Positions 30,678 through 42,460 are shown, counted from the first letter of the stretch. The stretch: 64,000 nucleotides of DNA from Paralithodes platypus (GCA_032716605.1 CM064573.1:8037719-8101718), one strand, 5' to 3'. Notes: generated by a model not told the origin, from the letters alone. Translations and numbers: made by a program.

Positions 30678-32622
30678 GACGGCACCGGTACTGCAAGGGG
30701 TAAAGGACGGCACCGGTACTGCAAGGGATAAAGGACGGCACCGGTACTGCAAGGGGTAAAGGAAGGTACCGGTACTGCAAGGGGTAAAGGACGGTACCGG
30801 TACTGCAAGGGGTAAAGGACGGCACCGGTACTGCAAGGGGTAAAGGACGGCACCGGTACTGCAAGGGGTAAAGGACGGCACCGGTACTGCAAGGGGTAAA
30901 GGGCGGCACCGGTACTGCAAGGGGTAAAGGACGGCACCGGTACTGCAAGGGGTAAAGGAAGGTACCGGTACTGCAAGGGGTAAAGGACAGCACCGGTACT
31001 GCAAGGGGTAAAGGAAGGTACCGGTACTGCAAGGGGTAAAGGACGGCACCGGTACTGCAAGGGGTAAAGGAAGGAAGGTACCGGTACTGCAAGGGGTAAA
31101 GGACGGCACCGGTACTGCAAGGGGTAAAGGACGGCACCGGTACTGCAAGGGGTAAAGGACGGCACCGGTACTGCAAGGGGTAAAGGACGGCACCGGTACT
31201 GCAAGGGGTAAAGGCACCGGTACTGCAAGGGGTAAAGGACGGCACCGGTACTGCAAGGGGTAAAGGACGGTACCGGTACTGCAAGGGGTAAAGGACGGCA
31301 CCGGTACTGCAAGGGGTAAAGGACGGCACCGGTACTGAACGGGTAAAGGACGGTACCGGTACTGCAAGGGGTAAAGGACGGTAGCGGTACTGCAAGGGGT
31401 AAAGGACGGCACCGGTACTGCAAGGGGTAAAGGACGGCACCGGTACTGCAAGGGGTAAAGGACGGCACCGGTACTGCAAGGGGTAAAGGACGGCACCGGT
31501 ACTGCAAGGGGTAAAGGAAGGTACCGGTACTGCAAGGGGTAAAGACTGCAAACGTAACGGCACCGGTACTGCAAGGGGTAAAGGACGGCACCGGTACTGC
31601 AAGGGGTAAAGGGCGGCACCGGTACTGCAAGGGGTAAAGGACGGCACCGGTACTGCAAGGGGTAAAGGACGGTACCGGTACTGCAAGGGGTAAAGGGCGG
31701 CACCGGTACTGCAAGGGGTAAAGGACGGTACCGGTACTGCAAGGGGTAAAGGACGGCACCGGTACTGCAAGGGGTAAAGGACGGCACCGGTACTGCAAGG
31801 GGTAAAGGACGGTACCGGTACTGCAAGGGGTAAAGGATGGTACCGGTACTGCAAGGGGTAAAGGACGGCACCGGTACTGCAAGGGGTAAAGGACGGCACC
31901 GGTACTGCAAGGGGTAAAGGAAGGTACTGGTACTGCAAGGGGTAAAGGACGGCACCGGTACTGCAAGGGGTAAAGGAAGGTACCGGTACTGCAAGGGGTA
32001 AAGGACGGCACCGGTACTGCAAGGGGTAAAGGAAGGTACCGGTACTGCAAGGGGTAAAGGACGGTACCGGTACTGTAAGGGGTAAAGGAAGGTACCGGTA
32101 CTGCAAGGGGTAAAGGACGGCACCGGTACTGCAAGGGGTAAAGGACGGCACCGGTACTGCAAGGGGTAAAGGACGGTACGGGTACTGAAGGGGTAAAGGA
32201 CGGCACGGGTACTGAACGGGTAAAGGACGGTACGGGTACTGAAGGGGTAAAGGACGGCACCGGTACTGCAAGGGGTAAAGGACGGCACCGGTACTGCAAG
32301 GGGTAAAGGACGGCACCGGTACTGCAAGGGGTAAAGGACGGCACCGGTACTGCAAGGGGTAAAGGACGGCACCGGTACTGCAAGGGGTAAAGGACGGCAC
32401 CGGTACTGCAAGGGGTAAAGGAAGGTACCGGTACTGCAAGGGGTAAAGGACGGCACCGGTACTGCAAGGGGTAAAGGACGGCACCGGTACTGTAAGGGTA
32501 AAGGACGGCACCGGTACTGTAAGGGTAAAGGACGGCACCGGTACTGTAAGGGTAAAGGACGGCACCGGTACTGTAAGGGTAAAGGACGGCACCGGTACTG
32601 CAAGGGGTAAAGGAAGGTATGT
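30678..32622. repeat. 28 bp minisatellite, about 69 copies
   Basis: Units carry ggacggcaccggtactgcaa and ggggtaaa; variants have ggaaggtaccggtac or 27/26 bp lengths. Because 28 is one more than a multiple of three and the minus strand lacks stops, all three minus frames stay open for 650-700 residues with the same cycling peptide; none is a gene. The unit equals the terminal block of MITE family F (aaggacggcac(c/t)ggtactg). Confidence 0.95.
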
Positions 32623-32629
32623 TGTTTTT

Positions 32630-32930
32630 ATAGACCCCCTTCTCACTCATGTTCAGTCCCTTTAATTTTGCGATTTTAAGACGCTACCCTCTTAGTTGTC
32701 GATTGTAAGGCCTTTCGCCCCATTTCTTAGTCAATTATAAGACCTGCGTGTCATTTAGGTGTCGATATTAGTTTCTGGCGAGCAATAGCAAGCCTGTAAT
32801 TATGGAGGCACCGGCCTTCGGCCTGGACATTTTGCTACCAAAATATATACAAATTAACCTCGAAGGGGGATCTTGAGGAGGCGTTTTTGTTTTTTAACTT
32901 GATGGAGGCCTAGGGAGGAAATTAAGGGGG
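32630..32930 (+). mobile_element. MITE family A variant
   Basis: From accccctt(c)tcactcatgttc through gagcaatagcaagcctgtaa and ggccttcggcctgg to gatggaggcctagggagg; its left TTAA end is replaced by the 28 bp array. Confidence 0.75.
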
Positions 32931-33118
32931 GATGGGCCGGTTTTCTGGACCACTTTCTCCCTCATGTTTAGCCCCATTAGTTTTCAGATGCTAAGATGTT
33001 TGCCCCATTAGTTAGTCGATTTGAAGACCTTTCGCCCCATTTTGTTGTCAATATTTAGACCTTTCATGCTATTTAGGTGTCGACTTTTTCCCTGGCGAAC
33101 GATAGTGAGCCTGTAATT
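32924..33118 (+). mobile_element. MITE family A, left half
   Basis: ttaaggggggatgggccg starts it; it stops at agcctgtaattta where the 36 bp array begins. Confidence 0.78.
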
Positions 33119-33690
33119 TAGATGGAAGAACACTTAAATATACTCAATTTCATTTAGAGGGAAGAACACTTAACTATACTCGGTTTCATTTAGAGGGAAG
33201 AACACTTAACTATACTCGGTTTCATTTAGAGGGAAGAACACTTAAATATACTCAATTTCATTTAGAGGGAAGAACACTTAACTATACTCGGTTTAATTTA
33301 GAGGGAAGAACACTTAAATATACTCAATTTCATTTAGAGGGAAGAACACTTAACTATACTCGGTTTCATTTAGATGGAAGAACACTTAACTATACTCAGT
33401 TTCATTTAGATGGAAGAACACTTAACTATACTCAGTTTCATTTAGAGGGAAGAACACTTAACTATACTCAGTTTCATTTAGATGGAAGAACACTTAAATA
33501 TACTCGGTTTCATTTAGAGGGAAGAACACTTAACTATACTCGGTTTCATTTAAAGGGAAGAACACTTAACTATACTCAGTTTCATTTAGATGGAAGAACA
33601 CTTAACTATACTCGGTTTCATTTAGATGGAAGAACACTTAACTATACTCGGTTTCATTTAGAGGGAAGAACACTTAACTATACTCGGTTT
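33116..33690. repeat. 36 bp minisatellite, about 16 copies
   Basis: Units contain tttaga(g/t)ggaagaacactt and aactatactc(g/a)gtttca. The right end passes without a break into family H, whose terminus is the same actatactcggtttcatt. Confidence 0.93.
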
Positions 33691-34250
33691 CATTTCATCT
33701 GACGGTAAATTTAATCCCTTGGCAGCTAATTTCTCGATACTTAATGGAAAAATATGAAGCTACTCTGTCTCTGCTTCATATTAAGACCAAGTTGATATAA
33801 TTAGCACCACATTTAACTATAAAATCTTTAAAACAAAATTAGAAATCTAGATGGGAACTTTGCAATTTAGGGGGTCACCGGCTTTTTTTTATCTTTCTCT
33901 CCTTTTCTCTCTTTCCCTGGCTTGTATCCATTCGGCCCCAATCAGCCAAGTGTTTTAATATGTTTATCCCCATTCAGGTGGGGAGCGATAGTGAGCCAGC
34001 ATTGTATGGAGAAATATTTTCTATCGAAAAATTTACAAATTTAGCATGCTGTCAAAACAAAAATATATATATGCTGGCTCGCTACCGCTAGCCAGGAAAA
34101 TATTGACACCTGGATGGGGGTAAACGTCTTAAAACAGTAGGCTGAATGGGGCCGAATAGATACAAGCCAAAGAAAGAGGGAGAGAAAGAGAAACACAGCG
34201 AGGTGGGCTCCCTTACCGTCAGTTGAGAAGAAACACAGTATAGCCGTTAG
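33684..34250. mobile_element. MITE family H, copy 3, split by a B element
   Basis: The left part tttcatctgacggtaaattt ... gaactttgcaattta is resumed after the B element by ccgtcagttgagaagaaaca then cagtatagcc. Confidence 0.7.
33866..34216. mobile_element. MITE family B, nested in H
   Basis: TTAGGGGGTCACCGGC to GAGGTGGGCTCCCTTA. The left core is shortened to ggtggggagcgatagtgagc. Confidence 0.8.
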
Positions 34251-34335
34251 CATTTCCCTTTCCACTTCTCCACCTCCCTTCCTGTTCTAGTTCTTGTCCC
34301 CCCCTCCCCCCCGGGCCCACCCCTAATCCCTGCGA

Positions 34336-34530
34336 TAATTAAGACCAAGTTTATATAATTAGCACCATATTTCACTACAAATCTTTAAAAAACCTGAGAA
34401 ATCTAGATGGGAACTTTGCAATTTACCGCCAGTTGCAAAGAAATAGAGTATAGCCGTCCCTTTCCCTTTCCACTTCTTCACCATTTGCTCCTCCTTTCCT
34501 GTTCTAATTCCCCCCCCCCCCCCCCCCAAC
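34336..34530. repeat. Tandem partial copy of the H right end
   Basis: Repeats the H interior (taattaagaccaagtttata) and right flank. Both copies are followed by ccctttccacttct and a run of C, showing a local duplication including non-element flank. Confidence 0.6.
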
Positions 34531-34622
34531 AGGCGGTGAGCCCTGTCACACCGTACCCTGGGGAGTAACGGCCTGGAAATAGAAACAAAAGTGCGGAGGA
34601 ATTGGGGAGGAAGGCGCGACGT

Positions 34623-34787
<165 letters not shown>

Positions 34788-34797
34788 CAAATATTTA

Positions 34798-34925
34798 ACA
34801 GGGGGCCCACCTTGTTTTCTTGTTTCTCTCTCTCTCTCTCTCTCTCTCTGGGTTTTATCCATTCTGCCCCATTCAGCCTACTGTTTTAAGACGTTTATCC
34901 CCATCCTGGTGTCGATTTTTCTTCT
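34798..34925. mobile_element. MITE family B, left arm only
   Basis: gggcccaccttgttttc, attctgccccattcagccta, ctgttttaagacgtttatcc, then lost at tcgatttttcttctgc. Confidence 0.7.
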
Positions 34926-34975
34926 GCATCCCTTAGGACGCTCCCCTGGATTGAGCATTCATTCTTGTATGAACT

Positions 34976-35107
34976 GTCTTGATAGCGTAATGCATAGTGC
35001 GCGGAATTTCGATGTGAGTTCTCCTGGGTTCGAGTCCTCGGAGTGCCACATGTATTTGTTGATTTCATTAATTGAGTTTAGATGTGAAGTTGGTTGGTGT
35101 AAAAAAA
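34976..35107 (+). mobile_element. tRNA-derived SINE, copy 2
   Basis: tgatagcgtaatgcatagtg (A-box region), B box GGTTCGAGTCC at 35027-35037, tail ttcattaattgagtttagat then gtgaagttgg. Confidence 0.75.
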
Positions 35108-35114
35108 CATAATA

Positions 35115-35216
35115 ATTAATCATTTGAGCTACAACAGATCCTTCCTCAGGTGAATAAAATCGTCTAACACTATCCGGACTATGATGGGAAGGACCTCACC
35201 GGTACTACATGGGTTA
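35115..35216. mobile_element. MITE family F, right half
   Basis: agatccttcctcaggtgaat ... ggacctcaccggtactacat then gggttaa. Confidence 0.6.
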
Positions 35217-36289
35217 ATATTTTTTGCATTTTTCTATGTATTAACTTTTCTTTGTTTAGGTTGTTTGTGATGGTATCTCGTGTTACTGTGTGCAGGGTCA
35301 CTCTCCTTGATGGCTAGTTGGTGTTGTTGTTGTTGTTGTTGTTACACATTCCTCTACACCACTATCCGGGACTTGGTTTACACAAACGCAAATACACGCA
35401 CTAACACATACATATTATACAAATACATACACGCGTATTCACACGCACATACAATCACGCGTACACACACAATCACACGTTCACACACAATCACAAATAC
35501 TCTCAAGGCTATAGTGGCCGAGTATTCACACGTCCACACACACACTCATAAACATTCATAAATACACACCAGTATGTGCTCGCAGAGACATGCACATAAA
35601 TGCCACTTGCAGAGATTGTAGACAGTCCAATGGAGCAGGGCAATACCCAGAGGAGGCCTCATAGGCATGTAATAAGATGCTAGAACTCCTGTTGCTAGTC
35701 TTCACCCATCGCATGATAACAAGTCCTGCCTCTGGATATATATATATATATATATAAAACCTAGGTTAGGCTCTTTTTTTTTTACGTATATATTAGCACG
35801 CCAAAATCACAAGAATTTGATTTTTCCCCCAGATCAAGCAGTGGCGGGAAGGTTCAAACCCTTGTTTGAGGAGAGTTATCCATACCTCAGAGCCTGAAAT
35901 AAATAAAATGCCCCCATGCCTGAGAAGAATACCCGGTACCTCGGTAATCCGCTCAGGACACTCACGGACACTCAGGACACTCAGGACACTCACGGCTAAG
36001 GAAGCAAAAATCATTCCGTGGGAAATCAAAGAAGTACTGCCGAAGAGCCCCCCATTCGGCAGTGCCAAAGTGGCACAAGCACCACTGGCTGAAAGGATCG
36101 GATGGCCTTACTGGAGAGATAGGACAGGTAACAGATATGAGTAGGGTGCTGGACTAATGCTTCTAGGTCATTTAGGAGAGAATACATGTAGGCTTGTTGA
36201 CCAGTTTGGTCAGTTAAATGAGAGGAGAGCTATTGGCAGTGGCAAACATTGACATCTTATAAGATGTAGATTTCAGAGAATGGGGAAGT
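35217..36289. other. Mostly unassigned sequence with AC-rich and TA tracts
   Basis: (TTG)n lies at 35322-35343, ACAC-rich sequence at 35370-35570 and (TA)n at 35736-35757. Four short ggacactcacggacactcag units lie at about 35955-36000. A 92-residue frame at 35866-36144 has no recognisable domain; it is listed here only as unassigned. Confidence 0.45.
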
Positions 36290-36745
36290 TTATAGAAAGT
36301 GTTTCACTTTAGAGTTCAGATAGTCAAAAAATTTAGGAAAGTCAGTAGATAGATAGACAGCACAGAAGTAATTAGTCTGAGAGTGACAGGAAAGTATGAG
36401 CCATAAAGTTGAGAATTCAGAGGAGTCAAATTTGGGAATACTAGGGCAAGTGAGTTTGTTGCGCATATATACACAACATCCCCCTTTGGCTTGGAAACTA
36501 GGAAAGAGAAAGTAGGAGGATACAGAGAAGGGGCTGCTGCCAGCTGCTGCCAGTTGCTTCAGACACCTGCACCTGATTCTCGGTGAGGGAAAGAAGGTCA
36601 GGTTTGTTGGAGGAGAGGAGGTGTTAAACAGAGGGAAAGTTAGAGGAAAGGCGGCGAATGCTAAAAGAATTGATAGTGAGGGTGACAGGTCGTGGTTCAG
36701 AGAATTTTGATGGGTCGGCTGGTGAAGGGCGGCTGATTTCAGCAG
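36290..36745 (-). mobile_element. LINE endonuclease-domain fragment
   Basis: The minus strand shows VTLTINSFSIRRLSSNFPSV at its start, then, after frameshifts, AKGGCCVYMRNKLTCPSIPK, FDSSEFSTLWLILSCHSQTN and FCAVYLSTDFPKFFDYLNSK. These are the N-terminal and central blocks of an APE-type endonuclease of a non-LTR retrotransposon (the usual pattern is GGCCVYVRND...LSCHS...AVYLSP). The GDFN box and RT are absent. It is a dead fragment of a family different from the CT-associated one. Confidence 0.75.
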
Positions 36746-36939
36746 CAATTATGGTCTCCCCCCCCCCCCCTCCCATTTTTGTTGGTATACTGAAAAGAAT
36801 TCTGGTGGGCTTCTTTAGTGTAGTGTAGTGAAGTGAGTTCCTCTCCTCTCCTCTCCTCTCCTCTCTCTCTCTCTCGCTCCCCTGATATCGGCAGTTTCGA
36901 CCCAGACACCAACCCCGATAGTACACCTTCACATTTCTC

Positions 36940-37325
36940 TTAAGGGGGGTCACCTACTTGTTTTCTCTTCCTCTCCTTTTCTCTCTTTCTCTAGTTTGTA
37001 TCCATTCGGCCCCATTCAGCCAACTGTTTTAAGACCGTTATCCCCATCCAAGTGTCGATTTCTTCCTGACGAGCGATAGCGAGCCAACATTTTATGAAGA
37101 AATCCGGCTTCGCCGGAGAAATGTTTCTATTGAAAAATGTACAAATTTAGCTTGCTGTCAAAACAAAAATACATATAGCCTATGCTGGCTCGCTACCGCT
37201 CGCCAGGAAAATATTGACACCTGGATGGGGGTAAAAGTCTTAAAACAGTAGGCTGAAAGGGGCCGAATGGATACAAGCCAAAGAGAGAGGGAGAGAAAGA
37301 AAAAACGCGAGGTGGGTCCCCTTAA
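36940..37325. mobile_element. MITE family B, full-length
   Basis: TTAAGGGGGGTCACCTAC and GCGAGGTGGGTCCCCTTAA. The stem-loop TCCGGCTTCGCCGGA lies at 37104-37118. Confidence 0.9.
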
Positions 37326-37369
37326 TGGTAAATATAAACCCGTTAACCCTTTCACCAGCATTACGTAAT

Positions 37370-38412
37370 GTCCATCATTGTCTGGTTACCATTATCAAAC
37401 ACACCACCAAGAACGCTCCCAACAACACCACCAACAACAATACCACCAACAACACCACCCACCAGCAATACCATCACCACCACGACCACCACCACCACCA
37501 ACAACAACACCACCACCACGACCACCATCACCACCAACAACAATACCACCACCACCAACAACAACACCACCAACAACAACACCACCACCACGACCACCAA
37601 CAACACCAACAACAATACCACCACCACCAACAACAACACCACCAACAACAACACCACCACCACGACCACCATCACCACCAACAACAATACCACCACCACC
37701 AACAACACCACCAGCAATACCACCACCACCAACAACAACACCACCACCACGATCACCACCAACAACAATACCACCACCACCAACAACAACAACAACACCA
37801 GTAATACCACCACCACCACCAACACCACCACCACCACGACCACCATCACCACCAACAAAAACAACACCACCAACAACAACACCACCACCACGACCACCAT
37901 CACCCCCAATAACAACACCAGCAATACCACTACCACCACCACCACCAAGAACATTGCCCATATTAACAAATACCACCACCAACAACAACACCATCAATAC
38001 CACCACCAACACCACCAGCAATACCACCACCAACAACACCAGCAATACCACCACCAACAACACCACCACCACGACCACCATCACCACCCATAACAACACC
38101 AGCAATACCACTACCACCACCAAGAACACTGCCCATATTAACAAATACCACCACCAACAACAACAAAAACAACACCATCAATACCACCACCAACAACAAA
38201 AACAACACCAGCAATACCACCACCAACAACAACACCACCACCACGACCACCATCACCACCCATAACACCAGCAATACCACTACCACCACCACCACCATGA
38301 ACACTGCCCATATTAACAAATACCACCACCAACAACAAAAACAACAACAACAAAACCATCAATACCACCACCAACAACAACACCATCAATAACAACAGAA
38401 TCAGCACCATAC
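37370..38412. repeat. CAN-type trinucleotide minisatellite
   Basis: Strings of cac/caa with periodic cacgaccaccatcacc and gcaatacca blocks, and three copies of a longer period marked by aacac(t)gcccatattaacaa at about 37950, 38125 and 38305. Poly-Thr/Asn/Pro/His frames in all three forward phases and poly-Val in reverse show that it is a repeat and not a protein gene. Confidence 0.93.
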
Positions 38413-38493
38413 CTTTGAGCTTGTATTACGAGAGCGTCTGCCTCTACTGTATGTTATCCTGTGAAATAACTTTATGGTGTGACAATTTCAAGG

Positions 38494-38502
<9 letters not shown>

Positions 38503-38575
<73 letters not shown>
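38503..38575. repeat. (GA)n microsatellite
   Basis: Followed by degenerate gatagagataattata and gagagagagcgagaga to 38646. Confidence 0.95.
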
Positions 38576-38579
<4 letters not shown>

Positions 38580-38713
38580 AGATAGAGATAATTATATATA
38601 ACTAGATAATTAGATAGAGAGAGAAAGAGAGAGAGAGCGAGAGAGCATTTCCTTCTGCTTAATAATAAAAAGTCGAGGATAATGGACGAGTAAGCAACGC
38701 CTTTCATAAATCT

Positions 38714-38716
<3 letters not shown>

Positions 38717-38766
<50 letters not shown>
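38717..38766. repeat. (CT)n microsatellite
   Basis: Pure CT, opposite in strand to the GA tract 140 bp away. Confidence 0.95.
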
Positions 38767-38768
<2 letters not shown>

Positions 38769-38830
38769 GTACAAAAGGGGTTAAGGTAAATGTTGGTGTA
38801 AGGCAGGCTGTGTCATGTCACCGTGACTTT

Positions 38831-39361
38831 TTCAAGGGAGATGGGCTGTATTTCTGGTCTATTAATTAATTTAATCCTATATTTCTTAGTTTCCTCGCTA
38901 GACCTCCATCTAGCTTAGAAAAACACCCTCTAGAGTCTTGACCCCCCTTAAGATAAATTTGTACATTTTTCGGTAGAATGTCAGGCTCGCTATCGCTCGC
39001 CAGGGAATAATCGACACAATTGGAGCGAAAAGTCTTAAAATTGACAACGAAATGGGGCGAAAGGTGTTAAAATAGCCAAACAAATGGGCCGAACGTCCTA
39101 TAATCTCAAAACAAACGGGGATTAACACGAAGGAGAGAGGGGACCAGATACACAGAGGGCCTCGGAGTCGGACGGATCCTAAATTGAGTGGTCAATCCTG
39201 TAAGTCCTTCACTAAACTGGCTCGGGTTGTCCCTCTCACAGGGAATAGGTCCGCTTGGGGGCATTCTGTGTATGGCCACCCTCGTAAGGGGAGTAAGGCG
39301 TCCGGCAATAGATAGATAGATAGATAGAGAGGGGACCAGAAAAACGACCCATCTCCCCTTA
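38831..39361 (-). mobile_element. MITE family A, reverse, carrying a SINE-like insertion
   Basis: ttcaagggagatgggctg at the left and cgacccatctccccttaa at the right. The body is interrupted at agaggggaccaga (see 39149-39325). Confidence 0.78.
39149..39340 (+). mobile_element. SINE-like insertion with 15 bp target-site duplication and (GATA)n tail
   Basis: About 177 bp of sequence lies between two copies of agagaggggaccaga (39134-39148 and 39326-39340). It ends in gatagatagatagat, as retroposed short elements do. The body (ctcgggttgtccctctcaca, tgtgtatggccaccctcg) is not recognised and shows no clear A or B box. Confidence 0.65.
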
Positions 39362-39427
39362 ACATATATTTATATGGATGGTGTGAGCAGATATTGTTCG
39401 GCGGGATCACTGGGTATAGATAGGAGA

Positions 39428-39431
<4 letters not shown>

Positions 39432-39507
<76 letters not shown>

Positions 39508-39575
39508 ATGGTGAGAGAGAGAGAGAGAGAGAGAGCGAGAGCTAGAGGAGAATGGTGAGAGAGAGAGTAGCCTAC
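39432..39575. repeat. (GA)n microsatellite with gaggagaatggtgaga interruptions
   Basis: Three GA runs are separated by two copies of aggagaatggtg. Confidence 0.93.
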
Positions 39576-40689
39576 AAAGGAGTACAATGGAAATCAAGCA
39601 ACAACAGTACTAGTGACCCCTCTAGGCTGCTTGTCCTACAAAACACTGAGGGTCAAGTGTCCAAACAGTGGTTTAGAGTAAGGGAAAATTGGAAAGGGAA
39701 CTACTGCCCTGGAACTAATGTCCGTGGCAGGATTAGGAAGTTAGTAGGGGACAGATGGGTTAGTAACATAACACAGTTATAAGTGATCTTTCGTATATCT
39801 GGGAAAAAGAGAGTAACGTCTTAGTAATATATACAGTAGGCTATATACGCAATAAAAGAGAGTAACGTCTTAGTAATATATACAGTAGGCTATATACGCA
39901 ATAAAAGAGAGTAACGTCTTAGTAATATACAGTATATACGCAATAAAAGAGAGTAACGTCTTAGTAATATACAGTATATACGCAATAAAAGAGAGTAACG
40001 TCTTAGTAATATACAGTATATACGCAATAAAAGAGAGTAACGTCTTAGTAATATACAGTATATACGCAATAAAAGAGAGTAACGTCTTAGTAATATACTG
40101 TATATACGCAATAAAAGAGAGTAACGTCTTAGTAATATACTGTATATACGCAATAAACGAGAGTAACGTCTTAGTAATATACAGTATATACGCAATAAAA
40201 GAGAGTAACGTCTTAGTAATATACAGTATATACGCAATAAAAGAGAGTAACGTCTTAGTAATATACAGTATATACGCAATAAAAGAGAGTAACGTCTTAG
40301 TAATATACAGTATATACGCAATAAAAGAGAGTAACGTCTTAGTAATATACAGTATATACGCAATAATCCTTGATGAATCTGAGGGAGGAATATAATAAAA
40401 GTTATTAATTTACAAACGCAGTCAGTCTCGGATTTGATGCGTCTAGGCGAAGTTTAAAAGAATCAACGGTGCTGCAGTCTATAACGTTTCGGGGAAGCCC
40501 ATTCCACAAGTTGACAACTCGATTGAAGAAGCAATTCTTAGATTCGTGAGTTAAAAGATTTACCAATATTTTTGCAACCGTTTCCCCGCGTGTAATTAGA
40601 TTGGTCGATAGTGAAGTACTTACTACAGTTCATATTGTCGATGCCTTTGATGATTTTGAACACTTGAATTAAGTCGCCTCCTAATCTGC

Positions 40690-40692
<3 letters not shown>
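39576..40692 (-). mobile_element. Truncated CT-associated LINE, reverse, split by a minisatellite
   Basis: The 3' UTR (acaaaggagtacaatggaaa, ctgccctggaactaatgtcc) is at 39576-39785 and the coding end (stop, NPRLTAFVN, WNGLPRNVID, NCSKYFTIDQSNYTRG, VFKIIKGID) is at 40385-40692. Both outer ends abut GA tracts (CT on the element's sense strand), indicating insertion into that microsatellite. Confidence 0.85.
39786..40372. repeat. 42 bp minisatellite inside the LINE 3' UTR
   Basis: About 14 units with gagagtaacgtcttagtaat and atacagtatatacgcaataa. The first two units have a longer atatatacagtaggctatat version. Confidence 0.93.

Positions 40693-40693
<1 letters not shown>

Positions 40694-40787
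<94 letters not shown>
40694..40787. repeat. (GA)n microsatellite
   Basis: Pure GA between two LINE fragments. Confidence 0.95.
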
Positions 40788-40880
40788 AATGGAAGATGTG
40801 GAAATGTCTGTATGCAAATGATGTGGTCCTTTTGGCCGAGAGCACCTCACATAATGGGTGTTCATTTTGGCGAGAAAGCA
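40788..40880 (+). mobile_element. Short LINE RT fragment with altered YADD box
   Basis: Reads WKMWKCLYANDVVLLAEST, the motif C region (LYADDVVLLAES) with Asp to Asn at the first catalytic Asp. The fragment is bounded by GA and later (AAT)n repeats. Confidence 0.65.
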
Positions 40881-40914
40881 GGGTGTCACACGGAAGCGAT
40901 GCATATATTATACA

Positions 40915-40916
<2 letters not shown>

Positions 40917-40967
<51 letters not shown>
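40917..40967. repeat. (AAT)n microsatellite
   Basis: About 17 trinucleotide units. Confidence 0.95.
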
Positions 40968-40968
<1 letters not shown>

Positions 40969-41338
40969 TGCTGGTATTTAATTTGTTCGAGCGCCAATTC
41001 TCCAAGTGGATTCACGAGTGCTCACATTAACTTAAATGTTTCCATTACTTATTTTAATTTATTCCAAACATTTAATGTGTATGGACATTATGGTATATCA
41101 AATTAAAATATCCGAGTCAGCTTTTACACCAACACAAGCTATTGTAAGTTGAATCATGAGGTATGATATATCCTATAGTATTATATTATGTTAATGCAAA
41201 ATATTGTTGTTATATCATATTTAATATTTAGGCCCATAAATATAATTCATATGCACACCCTCATAAATATGAATATGGATATAAATAAATATGCATACGT
41301 TGACATGCATTGTGAATGTATAGAAATGAAAGTCAGAG
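40968..41338. other. AT-rich spacer
   Basis: Nothing beyond AT-rich sequence with ata(t)aaatatgcata-like runs is recognised. Confidence 0.5.
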
Positions 41339-41535
41339 CTGACTATACTCTATTTTCTTCCAGCTGATCGTAAATTGAATCCCTTGATAGCTGTTTTCTC
41401 GATATTTAATAGACATATATGAAACTACAATGTCTCTGTGCTTTATTAATGCTAAGTTTTCATAATTAACAGCATATTTCGATTCAAAATATACTTTATA
41501 GCTGAGTAACCAAGATAGTAACATGGCAATTTAAG
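41339..41535. mobile_element. MITE family H, copy 5
   Basis: ccagctgatcgtaaattgaa to agtaacatggcaattta; the right terminus is replaced by the 3' tail of the next LINE, which probably inserted here. Confidence 0.65.
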
Positions 41536-42460
41536 AACATAAGAACATAAGAAAGAACATAAGAAAATGGGAGTCTGCAGAAAGCCGATTGGCCTAAGCA
41601 AGGCAGATCCCTGTCCCACACAACCCCAATTACAAAGCCCAATTATAGGTTGAACACTCTAATACCCTGAGGATCATCTTACCAAAACCGTTAGAGATTA
41701 ACGCAGGATTATGGAGCGCTGATTGGCCCAACCCTGCTGATCCCCCTTCACACCCAACCCTTCTCGTCCATATGCTTATCCAATTTTATCTTAAAGCTCC
41801 CTATAGTTTTTAATCCCACTATAGCACTTGGTAGTCCATTCCACCCATCTACAACTCTGTTACCAAACAATATTTGCCTATATCTTTTTTGAAACGAAAT
41901 TTATCTAATTTGAAACCATTGGTATGAGTTCTTTCGCTATCACTGAGCTTTACTACATTTGTCATGTCCCCTTTGTTAATCCCACTAACCCACTTGAACA
42001 CCTCTATCATATCCCCTCTAACTCTGCGTCTCTCTAATGAATGTAAGCCTAATTTCTTCAAAATTTCTTTATACGGAAGATTTCTAATATTATGGATCAT
42101 TTTTGTCATTCTACGTTGTACTCTCTCCAATGAATCTATGTCCATTCTGTAATAAGGACACCAAAATTGAACAGCATAATCCATATGGGGTCTCACTAAT
42201 GACAAGTAAAGTGTTAAGATAACATCAGCAGTTCTGTTACTCACACTCCTAGAGATGAACCCGAGAATCCTGTTTGCCTTGTTTCGAACGCTTATACACT
42301 GTTGTCTAGGCTTCAAATCATTGCTAACAAACACACCTAGATCTTTCTCACAATTCGAGCTTTCTAATTCCATATTAGCTAGTTTATATTTAACATTCGT
42401 ATGCATCTTCCCTATCTTTCATACATTTACCCTCAGCTGGAACAAACTAGACTATAGGAA
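41536..42460 (-). mobile_element. CR1/L2-like LINE 3' half with long open frame
   Basis: The minus strand is open for 185 codons (42406-41849): ESSNCEKDLGVFVSNDLKPR, NKANRILGFISRSV, VRPHMDYAVQFWCPYYRMDI, LERVQRRMTKMIHNIRNLPY and VRGDMIEVFKWVSGINK. After a frameshift near 41880 the usual end (GNRVVDGWNGLPS, LDKHM-like) follows. The 3' end is a run of taagaacataagaaagaaca, the kind of short tandem 3' tail expected for CR1/L2 elements. The family is distinct from the CT-associated LINE. Confidence 0.85.

Noticed and set aside
30547..32650. Three overlapping minus-strand open frames of 659-699 codons
   Set aside because: They are the same 28 bp unit read in three phases. The peptide cycles identically in each, there is no start context, domain or codon bias, and the array continues past the frames.
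35866..36144. 92-codon frame as a possible gene
   Set aside because: No recognisable motif, splice signal or neighbour; includes a short internal repeat (ggacactca). Left as unassigned.
37325..38319. His/Gln-, Thr/Asn- and Pro-rich frames of 160-295 codons
   Set aside because: All three plus phases and the reverse strand are open over a CAN repeat, the expected behaviour of a trinucleotide array.
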